DNA from: Microbulbifer agarilyticus S89
GTDB lineage: Bacteria; Pseudomonadota; Gammaproteobacteria; Pseudomonadales; Cellvibrionaceae
DNA: 64,000 nt
Assembly (NCBI RefSeq): GCF_000220505.1
Contig: NZ_AFPJ01000037.1
Location: forward strand, 1-64,000
Direction of reading: 5' to 3'
The notes beneath the pieces are model-generated. The model did not search any database, was not told the DNA's origin, and saw only the letters and a list, made by a program, of their open reading frames with translations. How positions within the stretch are numbered: position 1 is the first letter of the stretch; every line of letters starts with the position of its first letter. A program made the translations under genes and the position numbers. Shown one piece after another: positions 16,469 through 26,816 of the stretch.

Positions 16469-19354
16469 ATGGTTCAATCCCGCTCCTCTGACCCTTCGTT
16501 CAGCCCACAGATGACACCGACAGGTGCCCCATCCAGGCGACGGCGCCTATCGCTGCGCGCCCTGTTGTTCCGCTACGCGATGACCCCCGCGCTCCTCCTG
16601 ACCATCCTGCTGTGCCTGCTCTTCACCTTGCAGCAGGCCGGAGATCGCCGCGACCTGCTGCTGAGCCACGGCCGCGCCAGCGCCGAAACCCTGGTTGAGT
16701 TGATCCACCTGAGCGGTGGCCACTCCTTTGAAGAGCGTATTGAGTGGCTCGATAAAAGCCTGATGGCCCTGATGCTCGAGCGCGGCATGATCCGCTCGGT
16801 ACAGTTGTACCGTGCGGACCTCAACGCGCAGGGGGAGGAAGAGTTTAACCTCATCTCCAGCGTCGGCCCGCGCCCGCGAACGGTGTTTACCGCCAGTGAG
16901 CTGCGCGGCAAGCATGCACATATCTACGAGGACCTGCATAGCCTGCACGTAATGCAGCCCTTGATTGGAGAAAATGCCAACTGTTGGCTGAGCATCGAAC
17001 TACATCGCCCTTACTTCCTGGTGGGGACCTATCAGGTGGCTCTGGTCGGCCTAATGGGACTGATCTTGTGCAGCCTGGTCGCCCTTGTGTGGGCCGCGGC
17101 CATCGCCGAGCGCGCATCCCACAGCCTCGAACGATTTAAACGCGCCCTGCAATCCATCGGCAGTGGCAACTTTTTGACCCAGATCCCGACTTCCAGAAAT
17201 CTCGAGCTGTATCAACTGAGTGAAGAAATCGGACATATGGCCCGTAACCTCTCGGAGTATCAGCGGGATTACCAGGAGGGCCTGCACCAGACCATGGAGG
17301 ACCTGCGCCAGTCGCTAGACTCGATGGAAGAGCAAAATATCGAACTTGAAATGGCCCGCAAGAAGGCCGAGGAAAACAGCCGGGTGAAGTCCACTTTCCT
17401 TGCCAATACCAGCCATGAAATTCGTACCCCGCTCAACGGCATCATCGGGTTTACCAACCTACTTCTGAAAACTGAGGTCGATCAACTACAGCAGGATTAC
17501 CTGCAGACCATCCTGCGGTCATCAGAAAACCTGCTGACATCCATGAATGACATTCTGGACTTCTCGCGTATTGAGTCTGGCAACCTGGTGCTTGACCAAA
17601 GCCCCATGAATCTGGGTCAGGTTTTGGAAGAGACGCTGCAGATCCTCGCGCCCTATGGCTATGAGCACAACCTGGAACTGGTGCCGTTCGTCGACCCGCA
17701 GTTGCCGCCGTCACAAATCGGCGACCCGCTGCGTATCAAGCAAATCCTGACCAACCTAGTCAGCCTCGCCATCCGCAGCTCGGAGAATGGCAGCATTCCC
17801 GTGCGCATCGCGGTGCTCAGCGGTAAAGCTTCCGAGCTCATGGTGCGAATCACGATCACCGACAATGGTGGGCGCGCGGACGAGCAGCGCCGCCGCGAGA
17901 TGCGCCTCCTGCTTACCAGTGCAACGGCACAGCACCAACTATCCAATAGCGGTATGGGCCTCGGCATCGCACGTAATTTAGTGCAATCCATGGGCGGGGA
18001 AATCGGCCTCGAGGACAACGACCAGGGCAGCTGCAGCTACTGGATTGCGCTCCCCCTCACCATCGACCGCAATCGCGTCGCAGTGACTCGTGAGCAGTTC
18101 CCCGGGTGCCGCCTATTACTTGTGGATCCCAATCCCATTACCCGGACACAGATCTACCAGCAGCTCAGTCACTGGCGTGCAGCTCCGCTGGAGCACAACG
18201 ATGGCGAGAGCCTGGTGCCCGCAGTGGAACAAATGTGGCGCCACGACGCGCTTCCCGATGGGTTGATTATCGATACCGCCCTTGCCGGGGACGACTTCGA
18301 AGGCTTTATCAGTACCGTGCAGCAACTGGTGGACACCTATCAGTGTCGGGTGATCGTACAGGGGTCCCCGGTGGACTTACGCCGCTGTTACGATGCGTTG
18401 CGCACCCGCGTACTGGCCTTCCTCGCCAAACCGGTAAGTCGCGATGGCCTGCTCCGTGCCCTAAAGCGCACGGTACCGCAACAGGCGCAGTCCCGCCCAC
18501 AAACGGGCAGTTACCCCACTACGCCATGGCCAACACAGCCCAAGGTGCTGGTGGTCGACGACTACGAGCCAAACCGAAAACTGATGATTGAACTACTGCG
18601 TGCGCAGCACATCGAGGCCCCGACCGCGAGCTCCGGTGAAGAGGCGCTTCAGCAATGGCAAAGTCAGCATTTCGATATGATTTTCATGGACATCCAGATG
18701 CCCGGGCTGGACGGCATCGCCACCACACAGCTGATTCGCGAACGGGAATCCGGTCGCCGCACCCCGATCATTGCACTCACCGCCCACGCCGGCACCGAGG
18801 AGAAGTCTCGCCTGCTCAGCGCAGGGCTTGACGATTACCTGAGCAAACCGGTCAGCGAGACGCAGCTGGCGCACACCGTAAAGCGCTGGATGGAAATAAC
18901 CAGCACACCGGCAACAGAAGCCCCGTCCACAGCGGTGGAACCGCGTCTGGTCGATATCGGTGAAAGCCTGAATCTCGCGAACCAGGATGCCGGCCTCGCG
19001 CGCGATCTGCTGCGCATGTTGCTAAAAGGCTTGTACGAAGACGAGCAGGAACTCGCTCGACTGGCTCAGGGTGAAGACTACAAAGGGTTGTTTGAGCGCG
19101 TACATCGCCTGCATGGTGGCTGCTGCTATTGCGGCGTACCGCGACTGCGCAATGCCACCGGGCAACTGCAGGAATTACTGCGTCCGGTTCAGGAGTTTGA
19201 GCCGGAAAAAGCCGCAAAGACACTGGACGGCAGCGCCTTTAAAGCGGCCTATAAACTGGTGAGAAAAGAGATTCGTGGCCTGCGCGACTGGGGTGCGGAC
19301 CAGGATCTGGGCGCACTATTCGGTATTGAATGCGAAGAAGCTGAAATCGATTGA
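16469..19354 (+). CDS. barA: BarA/GacS-type hybrid sensor histidine kinase with degenerate ATP-binding motifs
   Basis: A 961-residue inner-membrane hybrid kinase of the BarA/GacS type, which drives GacA/UvrY and the Csr/Rsm small RNAs. Order: TM1 (about 36-54), periplasmic sensor (55-185), TM2 (186-212), HAMP, HisKA with His316 in 'SHEIRTPLNG', HATPase (about 415-530), receiver 1 (547-665), receiver 2 (691-808; Asp697/698, phospho-acceptor Asp741, Thr771, Lys793), Hpt with His879. The HATPase domain is odd: the N-box asparagine position is Leu433 ('TNLVSLAIR'), the second glycine of the G1 box is Arg469 ('DNGGR'), and the F-box is not recognisable; G2 'GMGLG' is intact. Receiver 1 has Asp-Pro instead of the acidic pair. 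Confidence 0.92.
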   Translation: MVQSRSSDPSFSPQMTPTGAPSRRRRLSLRALLFRYAMTPALLLTILLCLLFTLQQAGDRRDLLLSHGRASAETLVELIHLSGGHSFEERIEWLDKSLMALMLERGMIRSVQLYRADLNAQGEEEFNLISSVGPRPRTVFTASELRGKHAHIYEDLHSLHVMQPLIGENANCWLSIELHRPYFLVGTYQVALVGLMGLILCSLVALVWAAAIAERASHSLERFKRALQSIGSGNFLTQIPTSRNLELYQLSEEIGHMARNLSEYQRDYQEGLHQTMEDLRQSLDSMEEQNIELEMARKKAEENSRVKSTFLANTSHEIRTPLNGIIGFTNLLLKTEVDQLQQDYLQTILRSSENLLTSMNDILDFSRIESGNLVLDQSPMNLGQVLEETLQILAPYGYEHNLELVPFVDPQLPPSQIGDPLRIKQILTNLVSLAIRSSENGSIPVRIAVLSGKASELMVRITITDNGGRADEQRRREMRLLLTSATAQHQLSNSGMGLGIARNLVQSMGGEIGLEDNDQGSCSYWIALPLTIDRNRVAVTREQFPGCRLLLVDPNPITRTQIYQQLSHWRAAPLEHNDGESLVPAVEQMWRHDALPDGLIIDTALAGDDFEGFISTVQQLVDTYQCRVIVQGSPVDLRRCYDALRTRVLAFLAKPVSRDGLLRALKRTVPQQAQSRPQTGSYPTTPWPTQPKVLVVDDYEPNRKLMIELLRAQHIEAPTASSGEEALQQWQSQHFDMIFMDIQMPGLDGIATTQLIRERESGRRTPIIALTAHAGTEEKSRLLSAGLDDYLSKPVSETQLAHTVKRWMEITSTPATEAPSTAVEPRLVDIGESLNLANQDAGLARDLLRMLLKGLYEDEQELARLAQGEDYKGLFERVHRLHGGCCYCGVPRLRNATGQLQELLRPVQEFEPEKAAKTLDGSAFKAAYKLVRKEIRGLRDWGADQDLGALFGIECEEAEID

Positions 19355-19407
19355 AGAGCCCGTGACAGCCCGTGAGAACCCCTGTCAGCCGCTAGGAGCC
19401 CCGGAGG

Positions 19408-20187
19408 CTATTCGGCAGCATAAACCTGACGAAACAGCTCGCGACTTTTCATCGGCCGGCTACCGAGCAAGGGGCCGAGCAACAGCCGGGTAAGGCGCTT
19501 GGCTTCCAGCAGTATTTCCGCCGACAACGCTGCGGGAAGCGCATTGTCATCGGGCGCTGCTTCACCCCTGAGCAACTCGGCAATCGCCAGCAGATGACTA
19601 CCGTAAAAGTCCACCCCACGCGGCGCCTGCCCGGGCGGCACCACCACCGGTACAAAGCCGTCTTCCTGCGTCAACCGGTACACGCTGTGTGCACTTACCG
19701 CGGCACCTTCCATCGAGCTATAAGCCAACTCGGGGCAGCTACCCAGGGCATGCAGCAACTGCAACTCAAACAGTCGCAGTGGCATCTCCAGCTCGCTGCT
19801 ATTGTCTCCTGACAACTGCGCGAGCCACGCCAGCAGACGCTGATACGCCGCGAATACCGCAAGCAGGCTCTCCCCCTCCGGCAATAAGCGCAGTAACAGC
19901 TCATTGGCATAGAGTCCGCCATATACGGCGCGACCTTTCAGCCACAGTGACTGTCCGGCACTTTCCACGGGGCCAAGGGTTTTCAAATCGCGGCGCCCGA
20001 GCAAGGTCACCAGCAGGGGGGCAAATGGCTGTAGCGCCCGCTGGCGACGCTGCTTGTCGCGGCGAGCGCCCTTGGCGATACAGGAAATCCGTCCGTACTC
20101 GGGCGTAAGTAACTCCAGAATCAAGCTGGAGTCCCGGAACGGACGGGAATGCAAAATATAGGCGGGTTGCGGGGGAAGCTGCTGCAC
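19408..20187 (-). CDS. recO: DNA repair protein RecO
   Basis: A protein of about 259 residues of the RecFOR pathway, which loads RecA on SSB-coated gaps. It has an N-terminal OB-fold ('AYILHSRPFRDSSLILEL', 'GRISCIAKGARR') and a helical C-terminal domain; like many proteobacterial RecO it lacks the zinc-finger cysteines. The GTG at 20187 places the start 17 bases after the era stop; the frame is open to 20280, but that would overlap era and add a non-conserved basic segment. It is the last gene of the lepA-lepB-DUF4845-rnc-era-recO run and convergent with the kinase gene. Confidence 0.92.
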   Translation of the reverse strand: MQQLPPQPAYILHSRPFRDSSLILELLTPEYGRISCIAKGARRDKQRRQRALQPFAPLLVTLLGRRDLKTLGPVESAGQSLWLKGRAVYGGLYANELLLRLLPEGESLLAVFAAYQRLLAWLAQLSGDNSSELEMPLRLFELQLLHALGSCPELAYSSMEGAAVSAHSVYRLTQEDGFVPVVVPPGQAPRGVDFYGSHLLAIAELLRGEAAPDDNALPAALSAEILLEAKRLTRLLLGPLLGSRPMKSRELFRQVYAAE

Positions 20188-20204
20188 GCCGATGGGCCAG
20201 ACGT

Positions 20205-21116
20205 TTACTGTTTGTCCACGTAGCCGAGACTGCGCAGCGCGCGCTCGTCGTCGGACCAACCGGACTTCACCTTGACCCAAAGATTCAGCATCACTTTGCT
20301 GTCGAACAGGCGCTCCATATCCACGCGCGCCTGTTGGCCGATTTGTTTGATACGCTCACCCTTGGTTCCGATCAGGATACGCTTCTGACCGTTGCGCTCG
20401 ACCAGAATCGCAGCACTGATGTGCAGCACCTTGCCCTCCTGGCTGAACTCTTCTACCTCAACGGTAACCGCATACGGAATTTCCGCGCCCAGCTGACGCA
20501 TAACCTTCTCGCGCACGATTTCGGCCGCGAGGAAGCGCGAGCTGCGGTCGGTAATTTGATCTTCTTCGAAGAAGTGCATGCCCTCGGGCAATCGCTGGAT
20601 AATCACATCTTCCAGCGACTGGAGATTAGACGTACGCAGGGCGGAAATGGGCACAATCTCAGCCTCGGGGAAACGCTCGGCCAGCGCCTGCAGTTGCGGC
20701 AATACCGCGTTCTTATCCTGCAGCTGATCTACCTTGTTCACGGCAACAATCAACGGGCACTTGAGTCCCCGCAGTTTTTGCGCCACCAGCTCGTCACCCT
20801 CGGTCCATTTCACCGGCTCCACCACAAACACCACCACGTCCACATCGCGGGTAGAACTGATCGCGGCACGGTTCATATAGCGGTTGATCGCCTTTTCTTC
20901 CCCTGCATGCAATCCCGGCGTATCCACGAAAATAATCTGGTTGGTCCCCTCGGTTTTGATCCCCAGCATGTTGTGACGCGTGGTTTGCGGCTTGCGAGAG
21001 GTAATGCAAATCTTCTGCCCCAGCAAATGGTTCAGCAAAGTGGATTTGCCCACGTTGGGGCGGCCGACAATGGCAACGTAGCCGCAGCGGGAAGTTTCAG
21101 TATTGGGTTCGCTCAA
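20205..21116 (-). CDS. era: GTPase Era
   Basis: A protein of about 303 residues for 16S rRNA maturation and 30S assembly. G1 'GRPNVGKST', G2 region '[11 protein letters not shown]', G3 'DTPG', G4 'NKVD' and the C-terminal KH domain with '[11 protein letters not shown]' are all present. The start is uncertain: the TTG at 21116 has GGAG 6 bases upstream and puts the conserved '[11 protein letters not shown]' about 10 residues in, as in relatives; an ATG at 21149 and a TTG at 21164 are in frame but lack such a signal. It follows rnc by about 70 bases. Confidence 0.95.
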   Translation of the reverse strand: MSEPNTETSRCGYVAIVGRPNVGKSTLLNHLLGQKICITSRKPQTTRHNMLGIKTEGTNQIIFVDTPGLHAGEEKAINRYMNRAAISSTRDVDVVVFVVEPVKWTEGDELVAQKLRGLKCPLIVAVNKVDQLQDKNAVLPQLQALAERFPEAEIVPISALRTSNLQSLEDVIIQRLPEGMHFFEEDQITDRSSRFLAAEIVREKVMRQLGAEIPYAVTVEVEEFSQEGKVLHISAAILVERNGQKRILIGTKGERIKQIGQQARVDMERLFDSKVMLNLWVKVKSGWSDDERALRSLGYVDKQ

Positions 21117-21187
21117 GGGGGTCTCCGAGCCGGTCGAGCCCGCATGCATCCGCAGGCGGGGCAAAGTGTCAGATGGGAATTATAGGG

Positions 21188-21868
21188 TCAGCCCTGCCCG
21201 GTCAGTTGGGCATAGGCTTCTGCAGCAGCGGACTTCTCCGCCGCACGGCGATTGCTGGCGACGCCTTTTACCGGAGCAGCCAGGCCAGATACTCGACACT
21301 CCACAATAAACTGCTGGGAGTGCTCTTCACCAGCCACTTCCACGACCTGATATTCGGGTAACGGCTTGTGACGCGCCTGCAGCCACTCCTGCAGCCGGGT
21401 TTTCGGGTCTTTGGCGGTTTCCAGGGAAAGGCTTTGCAAGCGCGGGGCAAACCAGGCCAGCACCCGTTCGCGGGCCGCTTCCAGCCCGGAGTCCAGATAC
21501 ATCGCGCCGATAATGGCCTCGACCGCATCGGCGAGAATGGATGCGCGGCGATGACCGCCACTCTTCATCTCGCCCTCGCCCAGCCGCAGGCAATCGCCAA
21601 GCTCGAGCTCGCGCGCGACCTTGGCCAGGGTCTCGCCGCTTACCAACTGCGCGCGCAGACGGCTCATCTGGCCTTCGCGGCCTTCGGGGAATTTTTCGAA
21701 CAGGGCCGCGCTGATGGTAAACCCGAGGATGGAGTCGCCCAGAAATTCCAGGCGCTCATTGTTGCGGCTGCCATGGGAACGGTGCGTCAGCGCCAGATCC
21801 AATAGCTCTTCGTTAGTAAATTGGTAGCCCAGGCGGCCACACAGTCGTTGCAGATGAAGGTCTGTCAC
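21188..21868 (-). CDS. rnc: Ribonuclease III
   Basis: A 226-residue double-strand-specific endonuclease for rRNA and mRNA processing. The catalytic signature '[13 protein letters not shown]' lies in the N-terminal RNase III domain, a second acidic helix '[16 protein letters not shown]' follows, and the C-terminal dsRNA-binding domain ends '[15 protein letters not shown]'. The GTG start at 21868 lies 3 bases after the TAA of the upstream DUF4845 gene, so translation is probably coupled. Confidence 0.97.
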   Translation of the reverse strand: MTDLHLQRLCGRLGYQFTNEELLDLALTHRSHGSRNNERLEFLGDSILGFTISAALFEKFPEGREGQMSRLRAQLVSGETLAKVARELELGDCLRLGEGEMKSGGHRRASILADAVEAIIGAMYLDSGLEAARERVLAWFAPRLQSLSLETAKDPKTRLQEWLQARHKPLPEYQVVEVAGEEHSQQFIVECRVSGLAAPVKGVASNRRAAEKSAAAEAYAQLTGQG

Positions 21869-21871
21869 CGG

Positions 21872-22324
21872 TTAGTAGTCATCTCGCTTGCGAAACTGCT
21901 CAAGGTCCACGAGCGGCTCACAGCACAGCTCGGGCTTGGCGGTATTCAATTGCTTGTTAAATTTCATTACCACGTCCACATTCTGGAACAGTGGCTGACG
22001 CAGCTCGTAATTGATACTGACCAGGGTGCTGTCGGCACCACGGATGATCTTGACCGACTCGGTCGGCTCGCCGCGCACATTATTGATAGTGAAAAAACGG
22101 TCCAGCTCGCGCTTGATCTCGGTATTGCTCATTTCGCGCACACCGCTGTTGTTGGCGAGGGAGTGCAGCCCCTCTTCCACAAAATGCGCGTCCACATAGG
22201 CCGGGCCCATTTTGGATACCACGGTCAGCCCAAAGCCAAATACGGCAATGATGGCCAACCAGCCCCAGTAACTCATGCCTCGCTGATTTGCCAGAGCACG
22301 TGAAAATTGCGTGTTTACAGCCAT
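21872..22324 (-). CDS. DUF4845 membrane-anchored protein
   Basis: A 150-residue protein with one N-terminal transmembrane segment (about residues 18-36, 'MSYWGWLAIIAVFGFGL') and a periplasmic or exposed remainder. The family DUF4845 is found between lepB and rnc in many gammaproteobacteria, exactly as here. Function unknown; its place next to signal peptidase suggests an envelope role, which is inference. GGTAGG lies about 6 bases before the ATG at 22324. It ends 'RKRDDY'. Confidence 0.85.
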   Translation of the reverse strand: MAVNTQFSRALANQRGMSYWGWLAIIAVFGFGLTVVSKMGPAYVDAHFVEEGLHSLANNSGVREMSNTEIKRELDRFFTINNVRGEPTESVKIIRGADSTLVSINYELRQPLFQNVDVVMKFNKQLNTAKPELCCEPLVDLEQFRKRDDY

Positions 22325-22392
22325 GCTGACCTACCTGTTGTTATCGTTGTTGTCATTAAACCAAGGGTTGTCACCGAAGCGGGAGCGACCAG

Positions 22393-23166
22393 TCAGTCGA
22401 TCCCGCCGACCCGGCTAAAGCTGGGCAGGCTCAATAGTTTCTCCCAATGCATCCAGATTGCAAAGGCCTTGCCGACAATGTCTTTTTCCGGCACAAAGCC
22501 CCACTTGCGGCTATCCAGGCTGTTGTCCCGGTTGTCACCCATCATGAAGTAGTAACCTTCCGGCACCGTGACGGTGCGAATATTGCCGTACGGGCCAGGA
22601 TTCTGCTGTTTGGCAGCCAGGTGGCGGTGACCATCGAGGGTCTCCCACATCAGCTCGCGCCCGGGGTCTTGCGTATCAAAGCGGATAAATTCCTGCGGTA
22701 CCGCTTCGCCGTTCACATACAGCTGGTTATTTTCCACACGAATTTCATCCCCCGGCAAACCCACCACACGCTTGATGTAGTAGGTCTCATTCATATGCGG
22801 AGGGAAAAACACCATCACGTCGCCGCGTTTCGGCTCCCCGATATCCACCACTTTGGTGCGGCTCACCGGCAGGCGCAATCCGTAGGCGTATTTGTTGACC
22901 AGAATAAAGTCGCCCACTTCCAGCGTTGGGTCCATGGATGCAGACGGGATCTGGAAGGGCTCCACCACGAAGGAGCGAAGCACAAAAACAATCGCCAGTA
23001 CCGGGAAAAAGGATTTGGCGTACTCAACAACCACCGGCTCCTGTACCGGCTGTCCCTTGGCAGTGGCGGCCTTGCGCCCCCGCGCCAGAAACAGTGCATC
23101 AAACAGCCAGATCACCCCTGTCACCACCACCAGCAACAGCAAAATAAGGGGGAAATTGATATCCAT
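22393..23166 (-). CDS. lepB: Signal peptidase I
   Basis: A 257-residue inner-membrane serine protease that removes signal peptides of Sec/Tat exported proteins. There are two N-terminal hydrophobic segments (4-27 and about 52-68). The catalytic dyad is Ser77 in 'PSASMDPTL' and Lys132 in 'YYIKRVVGLPGD'; box E 'GDNRDNSLDSR' is intact. It lies between lepA (101 bases upstream) and the DUF4845 gene (68 bases downstream), the standard order. Confidence 0.97.
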   Translation of the reverse strand: MDINFPLILLLLVVVTGVIWLFDALFLARGRKAATAKGQPVQEPVVVEYAKSFFPVLAIVFVLRSFVVEPFQIPSASMDPTLEVGDFILVNKYAYGLRLPVSRTKVVDIGEPKRGDVMVFFPPHMNETYYIKRVVGLPGDEIRVENNQLYVNGEAVPQEFIRFDTQDPGRELMWETLDGHRHLAAKQQNPGPYGNIRTVTVPEGYYFMMGDNRDNSLDSRKWGFVPEKDIVGKAFAIWMHWEKLLSLPSFSRVGGID

Positions 23167-23267
23167 TCAGTTGTCTCTTGCCGACTATTTCTTATCCGCT
23201 ACGGCCGGGAGACGATACTGCCCACCCCCCAGCCGCTTTATTTTAAATTTACCCGCAACGCGCTCGA

Positions 23268-25073
23268 TCAGTTATCGACTTTCAGCACTGCAAGGAAGGC
23301 ATCCTGTGGCACTTCGACCTTACCCAGCTGCTTCATGCGGCGCTTACCCGCTTTCTGCTTCTCCAGCAGCTTCTTCTTCCGGGTCACGTCACCACCATAA
23401 CACTTTGCGGTTACGTTCTTGCGCAAAGCCTTTACGGTGGTACGGGCGACGACCTGACCACCGATTGCCGCCTGAATCGCCACGTCGAACATCTGACGCG
23501 GGATCAATTCTTTCATTTTCTCTGCCAGGGCGCGACCGCGCTGCTGGGCATTGTCACGGTGCAGAATCACCGCCAGGGCATCGACCCGCTCGCCGTTGAT
23601 CAGAATATCAAGGCGCACCAGTTTTGCCGGGTCAAAGCGCACAAAGTTGTAATCGAGGGAAGCAAAGCCGCGGCTCACGGACTTGAGGCGATCGAAGAAG
23701 TCCATCACTACTTCGCTCATCGGCAGTTCATAGCGCAGCGAGACCTGCCCACCCACGTACTGCATATCTTTCTGGATACCGCGTTTTTCCACGCACAGGG
23801 TAATCACGTTACCCAGGTAATCCTGCGGAACCAGGATGTTCGCTTCCACGATTGGCTCGCGCATTTCCTCGATCATGCCCAGATCCGGCATACGCGAGGG
23901 GTTATCCATGGTCATGGTTTCGCCGTTGGTAAGTTCCACCTCGTACACCACCGTAGGGGCGGTGGTAATCAGGTCGAGGTTGTACTCGCGTTCCAGGCGC
24001 TCCTGGATGATTTCCATGTGCAGCATACCGAGGAAGCCACAGCGGAAGCCAAAGCCCAGCGCGTCGGAGGTTTCCGGCTCGTAAAACAGCGAGGCATCGT
24101 TCAGGGAGAGCTTGTCCAGTGCGTCACGGAAGGCTTCATAATCGTCGGAGCTTACCGGAAACAGACCGGCGTAAACCTGCGGTTTCACCTTCTGGAAGCC
24201 CGGCAGCATTTCAACCTTATCGGCTTCTTTCGCGTGCGTCAGGGTGTCACCAACGGGCGCGCCGTGAATGTCCTTGATGCCGGCTACCACAAAACCCACT
24301 TCACCGGCCTTGAGCTCGCCGGTTTCCTTGCGCTTGGGGGTAAATACACCGACGCTATCCACCACATGGGCGCGGCCGATGGATTTGGTAACAATCTTGT
24401 CTTTGTTTTTCAGGGTGCCCTGGACCACGCGCACCAGGGACACAACGCCCAGGTAGCTGTCGAACCAGGAGTCGATGATCAGCGCCTGCAACGGCGCATC
24501 CACATCGCCCTCTGGCGGCGGCACCAGACGTACCAGGTCTTCCAGTACGTCTTCAATACCGAGGCCCGACTTGGCGCTGCAGCGCGTCGCTTCCGTGGCA
24601 TCGATGCCGATAATATCTTCGATCTCTTCCGCGACCTTTTCCGGCTCCGCCTGGGGCAGGTCCATCTTGTTCAGAACAGGGATCACTTCTAGGCCCTGCT
24701 CAATCGCGGTGTAACAGTTGGCGACAGACTGCGCCTCTACACCCTGGGCGGCATCCACCACCAGCAGCGCGCCTTCACAGGCGGCGAGCGAGCGGGAAAC
24801 TTCGTATGAGAAGTCCACGTGCCCCGGGGTATCAATAAAGTTCAGCTGGTAGGTTTTGCCGTCGCGGGCCTTATAGTCGAGGGTAACGCTCTGGGCCTTG
24901 ATGGTAATGCCCCGCTCCCGCTCGATATCCATGCTATCGAGTACCTGTGCCGCCATCTCACGGTCGCTCAGGCCACCGCAGACCTGGATAAAGCGGTCTG
25001 CCAGAGTGGATTTGCCGTGGTCGATATGGGCAATAATGGAAAAGTTGCGGATATGGGAGAGATCAGTGGCCAC
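23268..25073 (-). CDS. lepA: Elongation factor 4 (LepA)
   Basis: A 601-residue ribosome-associated GTPase (EF4) implicated in translation initiation and stalled-ribosome rescue. The GTPase domain has '[13 protein letters not shown]', '[12 protein letters not shown]' and '[10 protein letters not shown]'; the EF-G-like domains follow, and the C-terminal LepA-specific domain ends '[19 protein letters not shown]'. The start is a GTG at 25073. It heads the lepA-lepB segment, after a 201-bp gap from mucD that contains a terminator-like hairpin. Confidence 0.98.
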   Translation of the reverse strand: MATDLSHIRNFSIIAHIDHGKSTLADRFIQVCGGLSDREMAAQVLDSMDIERERGITIKAQSVTLDYKARDGKTYQLNFIDTPGHVDFSYEVSRSLAACEGALLVVDAAQGVEAQSVANCYTAIEQGLEVIPVLNKMDLPQAEPEKVAEEIEDIIGIDATEATRCSAKSGLGIEDVLEDLVRLVPPPEGDVDAPLQALIIDSWFDSYLGVVSLVRVVQGTLKNKDKIVTKSIGRAHVVDSVGVFTPKRKETGELKAGEVGFVVAGIKDIHGAPVGDTLTHAKEADKVEMLPGFQKVKPQVYAGLFPVSSDDYEAFRDALDKLSLNDASLFYEPETSDALGFGFRCGFLGMLHMEIIQERLEREYNLDLITTAPTVVYEVELTNGETMTMDNPSRMPDLGMIEEMREPIVEANILVPQDYLGNVITLCVEKRGIQKDMQYVGGQVSLRYELPMSEVVMDFFDRLKSVSRGFASLDYNFVRFDPAKLVRLDILINGERVDALAVILHRDNAQQRGRALAEKMKELIPRQMFDVAIQAAIGGQVVARTTVKALRKNVTAKCYGGDVTRKKKLLEKQKAGKRRMKQLGKVEVPQDAFLAVLKVDN

Positions 25074-25195
25074 TGCGAGGGTAAAACCTTTTAAAAATCA
25101 GTGAGTTAATGAGCGGACCGGGCCGCGCTGTGGGCGCAAGTCTAACAGGTTGCGCAAAAAGTGCATCCAATCTGTCTGCAACCCTCGAAACAACT

Positions 25196-25226
25196 GGGCT
25201 CGGCGCCGAATCACGACGCCGAGCCC
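25196..25226 (-). terminator. Terminator-like hairpin between mucD and lepA
   Basis: A perfect 10-bp GC-rich stem (25196-25205 with 25217-25226) and an 11-base loop lie 49 bases past the mucD stop. Only a weak T-rich tail (AGTTGTTT) follows on the minus strand, so termination may be partial. Confidence 0.5.
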
Positions 25227-25274
25227 ATGCACTCACTGGATTTGTTGGCTTCAGCTCTCTTCGATCTGCAGGCT

Positions 25275-26675
25275 TCAGCTTTCTTCGATCTGAATGGTAC
25301 GGAAAGTCGGCTGGCCGCCGCGGAAAAAGCGGATTGGCAACAACTCGCCCTTCGGCAGTTTCTTAACCACCTTGTCGTAGTCATTCAGGGATTCCACCTG
25401 TTCGAATCCAAGCTGGGCAATGATGTCGCCGCTGCGCAGGCCCGCATTGGCACCGGCCTTGCCCGGCACTACCTGCTTCACCAGTACGCCATTCTCTACG
25501 CCCAGACGCTGCTTGAGGTTGTCGGGGATATCTTCCACCACCAGCCCCAGTACGCCGCCAACATCACTTGTACTGGTCACACTGGACTGCGCGAAGCCTT
25601 CGTCGTCACCGGGCAGTGCGCCCACGCGCACCGTCAGCTTGCGCTGCTTGCCCTCGCGCATGAGCAGAACGGGTACTTCAGCGCCGGGGCGGGTACGGCC
25701 AACCACATGCGGAAGGTCGCCCTGGCTAACAATTTTCTGGTCATCGAAGCGAGTGATGATATCGCCCACCTGGATACCAGCCTTCTCTGCCGGAGAACCG
25801 GCTTCCAACTGGCCGACCAAAGCGCCCGCCGGTTTTCCGAGGCCCATGGCCTTAGCCAGTTTGCGATCCACGTCCTGGATGCCGACCCCCAGCCAACCGC
25901 GGTCCACTCGACCCTTCTCTTTCAGTTGGGCCACCACGTCTTGCGCAAGGCTCGCAGGGATCGCGAACGACAGGCCAATGGAGCCGCCGCTACGGGTGTA
26001 GATCTGGGAGTTGATACCAACCACCTCACCCTCAAGGTTAAACAGCGGGCCACCGGAGTTACCCGGGTTGATCGCCACATCGGTCTGGATGAACGGCACA
26101 TAATTTTCGCGGCTTTCGTTGGGAATACTGCGGCCCATGGCGCTCACAATGCCCGCACTCGCAGAGTAATCCAGGCCAAATGGGGAGCCGATGGCGACCA
26201 CCCACTCGCCAACCTTGATGCCTTCGGAATCACCCCATCGCACCACCGGCAGATCGTCGCCCTCCACTTTGAGCAACGCCAGGTCTGAACGCGGGTCGGT
26301 ACCCACCACCTTGGCTTCGAACTCGCGGCGGTCGGTCAGGGTAATGCGCACCTCGTCGGCGCCATCGACCACGTGGTTATTGGTGACCACATAGCCATCT
26401 TTAGAAATGATAAAGCCGGAACCCATGCTTGCCACCGGGCGCTGCTGACGCTGACGCGGTTCCAGCAGGTGACGGAAGATGTCCGGGATGTCTTGTTGAT
26501 AGCGTGGCGGAATTGCATTGCGGGAGGCGCGATTGCGCTCCACGGTGTTGATTTTCACCACCGCCGGGGAGTTCTGTTCAATCAGATCAGTCAGCTCCGG
26601 CAGGCCGCGTGCAAGCACCGAAGTGGAAAATAGCAAGCAAAGCACGAGAAGGAATTGCGAACAGCGTGCAACCAT
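25275..26675 (-). CDS. mucD: Periplasmic serine protease, DegP/MucD type
   Basis: A 466-residue secreted protease/chaperone of the HtrA family. Signal peptide about 1-22 ('LLVLCLLFSTSVLA'); trypsin-like domain with catalytic His101 ('NNHVVDGAD'), Asp131 ('SDLALLKV') and Ser207 ('GNSGGP'); then two PDZ domains (about 255-350 and 370-460). In Pseudomonas MucD degrades misfolded envelope proteins and dampens the AlgU response. The ATG at 26675 has AGGGG 8 bases upstream; a GTG at 26684 is an alternative. Unlike Pseudomonas, it is separated from rseC by two murein-recycling genes. Confidence 0.95.
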   Translation of the reverse strand: MVARCSQFLLVLCLLFSTSVLARGLPELTDLIEQNSPAVVKINTVERNRASRNAIPPRYQQDIPDIFRHLLEPRQRQQRPVASMGSGFIISKDGYVVTNNHVVDGADEVRITLTDRREFEAKVVGTDPRSDLALLKVEGDDLPVVRWGDSEGIKVGEWVVAIGSPFGLDYSASAGIVSAMGRSIPNESRENYVPFIQTDVAINPGNSGGPLFNLEGEVVGINSQIYTRSGGSIGLSFAIPASLAQDVVAQLKEKGRVDRGWLGVGIQDVDRKLAKAMGLGKPAGALVGQLEAGSPAEKAGIQVGDIITRFDDQKIVSQGDLPHVVGRTRPGAEVPVLLMREGKQRKLTVRVGALPGDDEGFAQSSVTSTSDVGGVLGLVVEDIPDNLKQRLGVENGVLVKQVVPGKAGANAGLRSGDIIAQLGFEQVESLNDYDKVVKKLPKGELLPIRFFRGGQPTFRTIQIEES

Positions 26676-26816
26676 ATATGTCACCCCTGATAAGCCCTTT
26701 TACTAATATGTCAAAACACCATTTAGATTTGGCAGCCGGTTGGTTATCACTTGGTGTTATCCAGATGGCTCCCACAATGGCGGGATTTGGTTGATGAAAC
26801 CCGCCATAACACCCTC

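Noticed and set aside
23559..24692. Long open frame (377 codons) on the plus strand opposite lepA
   Set aside because: It is antisense to the highly conserved lepA and its translation has no domain pattern; a by-product of codon bias.
25401..25409. TTCGAATCC, resembling a tRNA T-loop
   Set aside because: It lies inside mucD coding sequence and no acceptor or anticodon arms can be formed around it.
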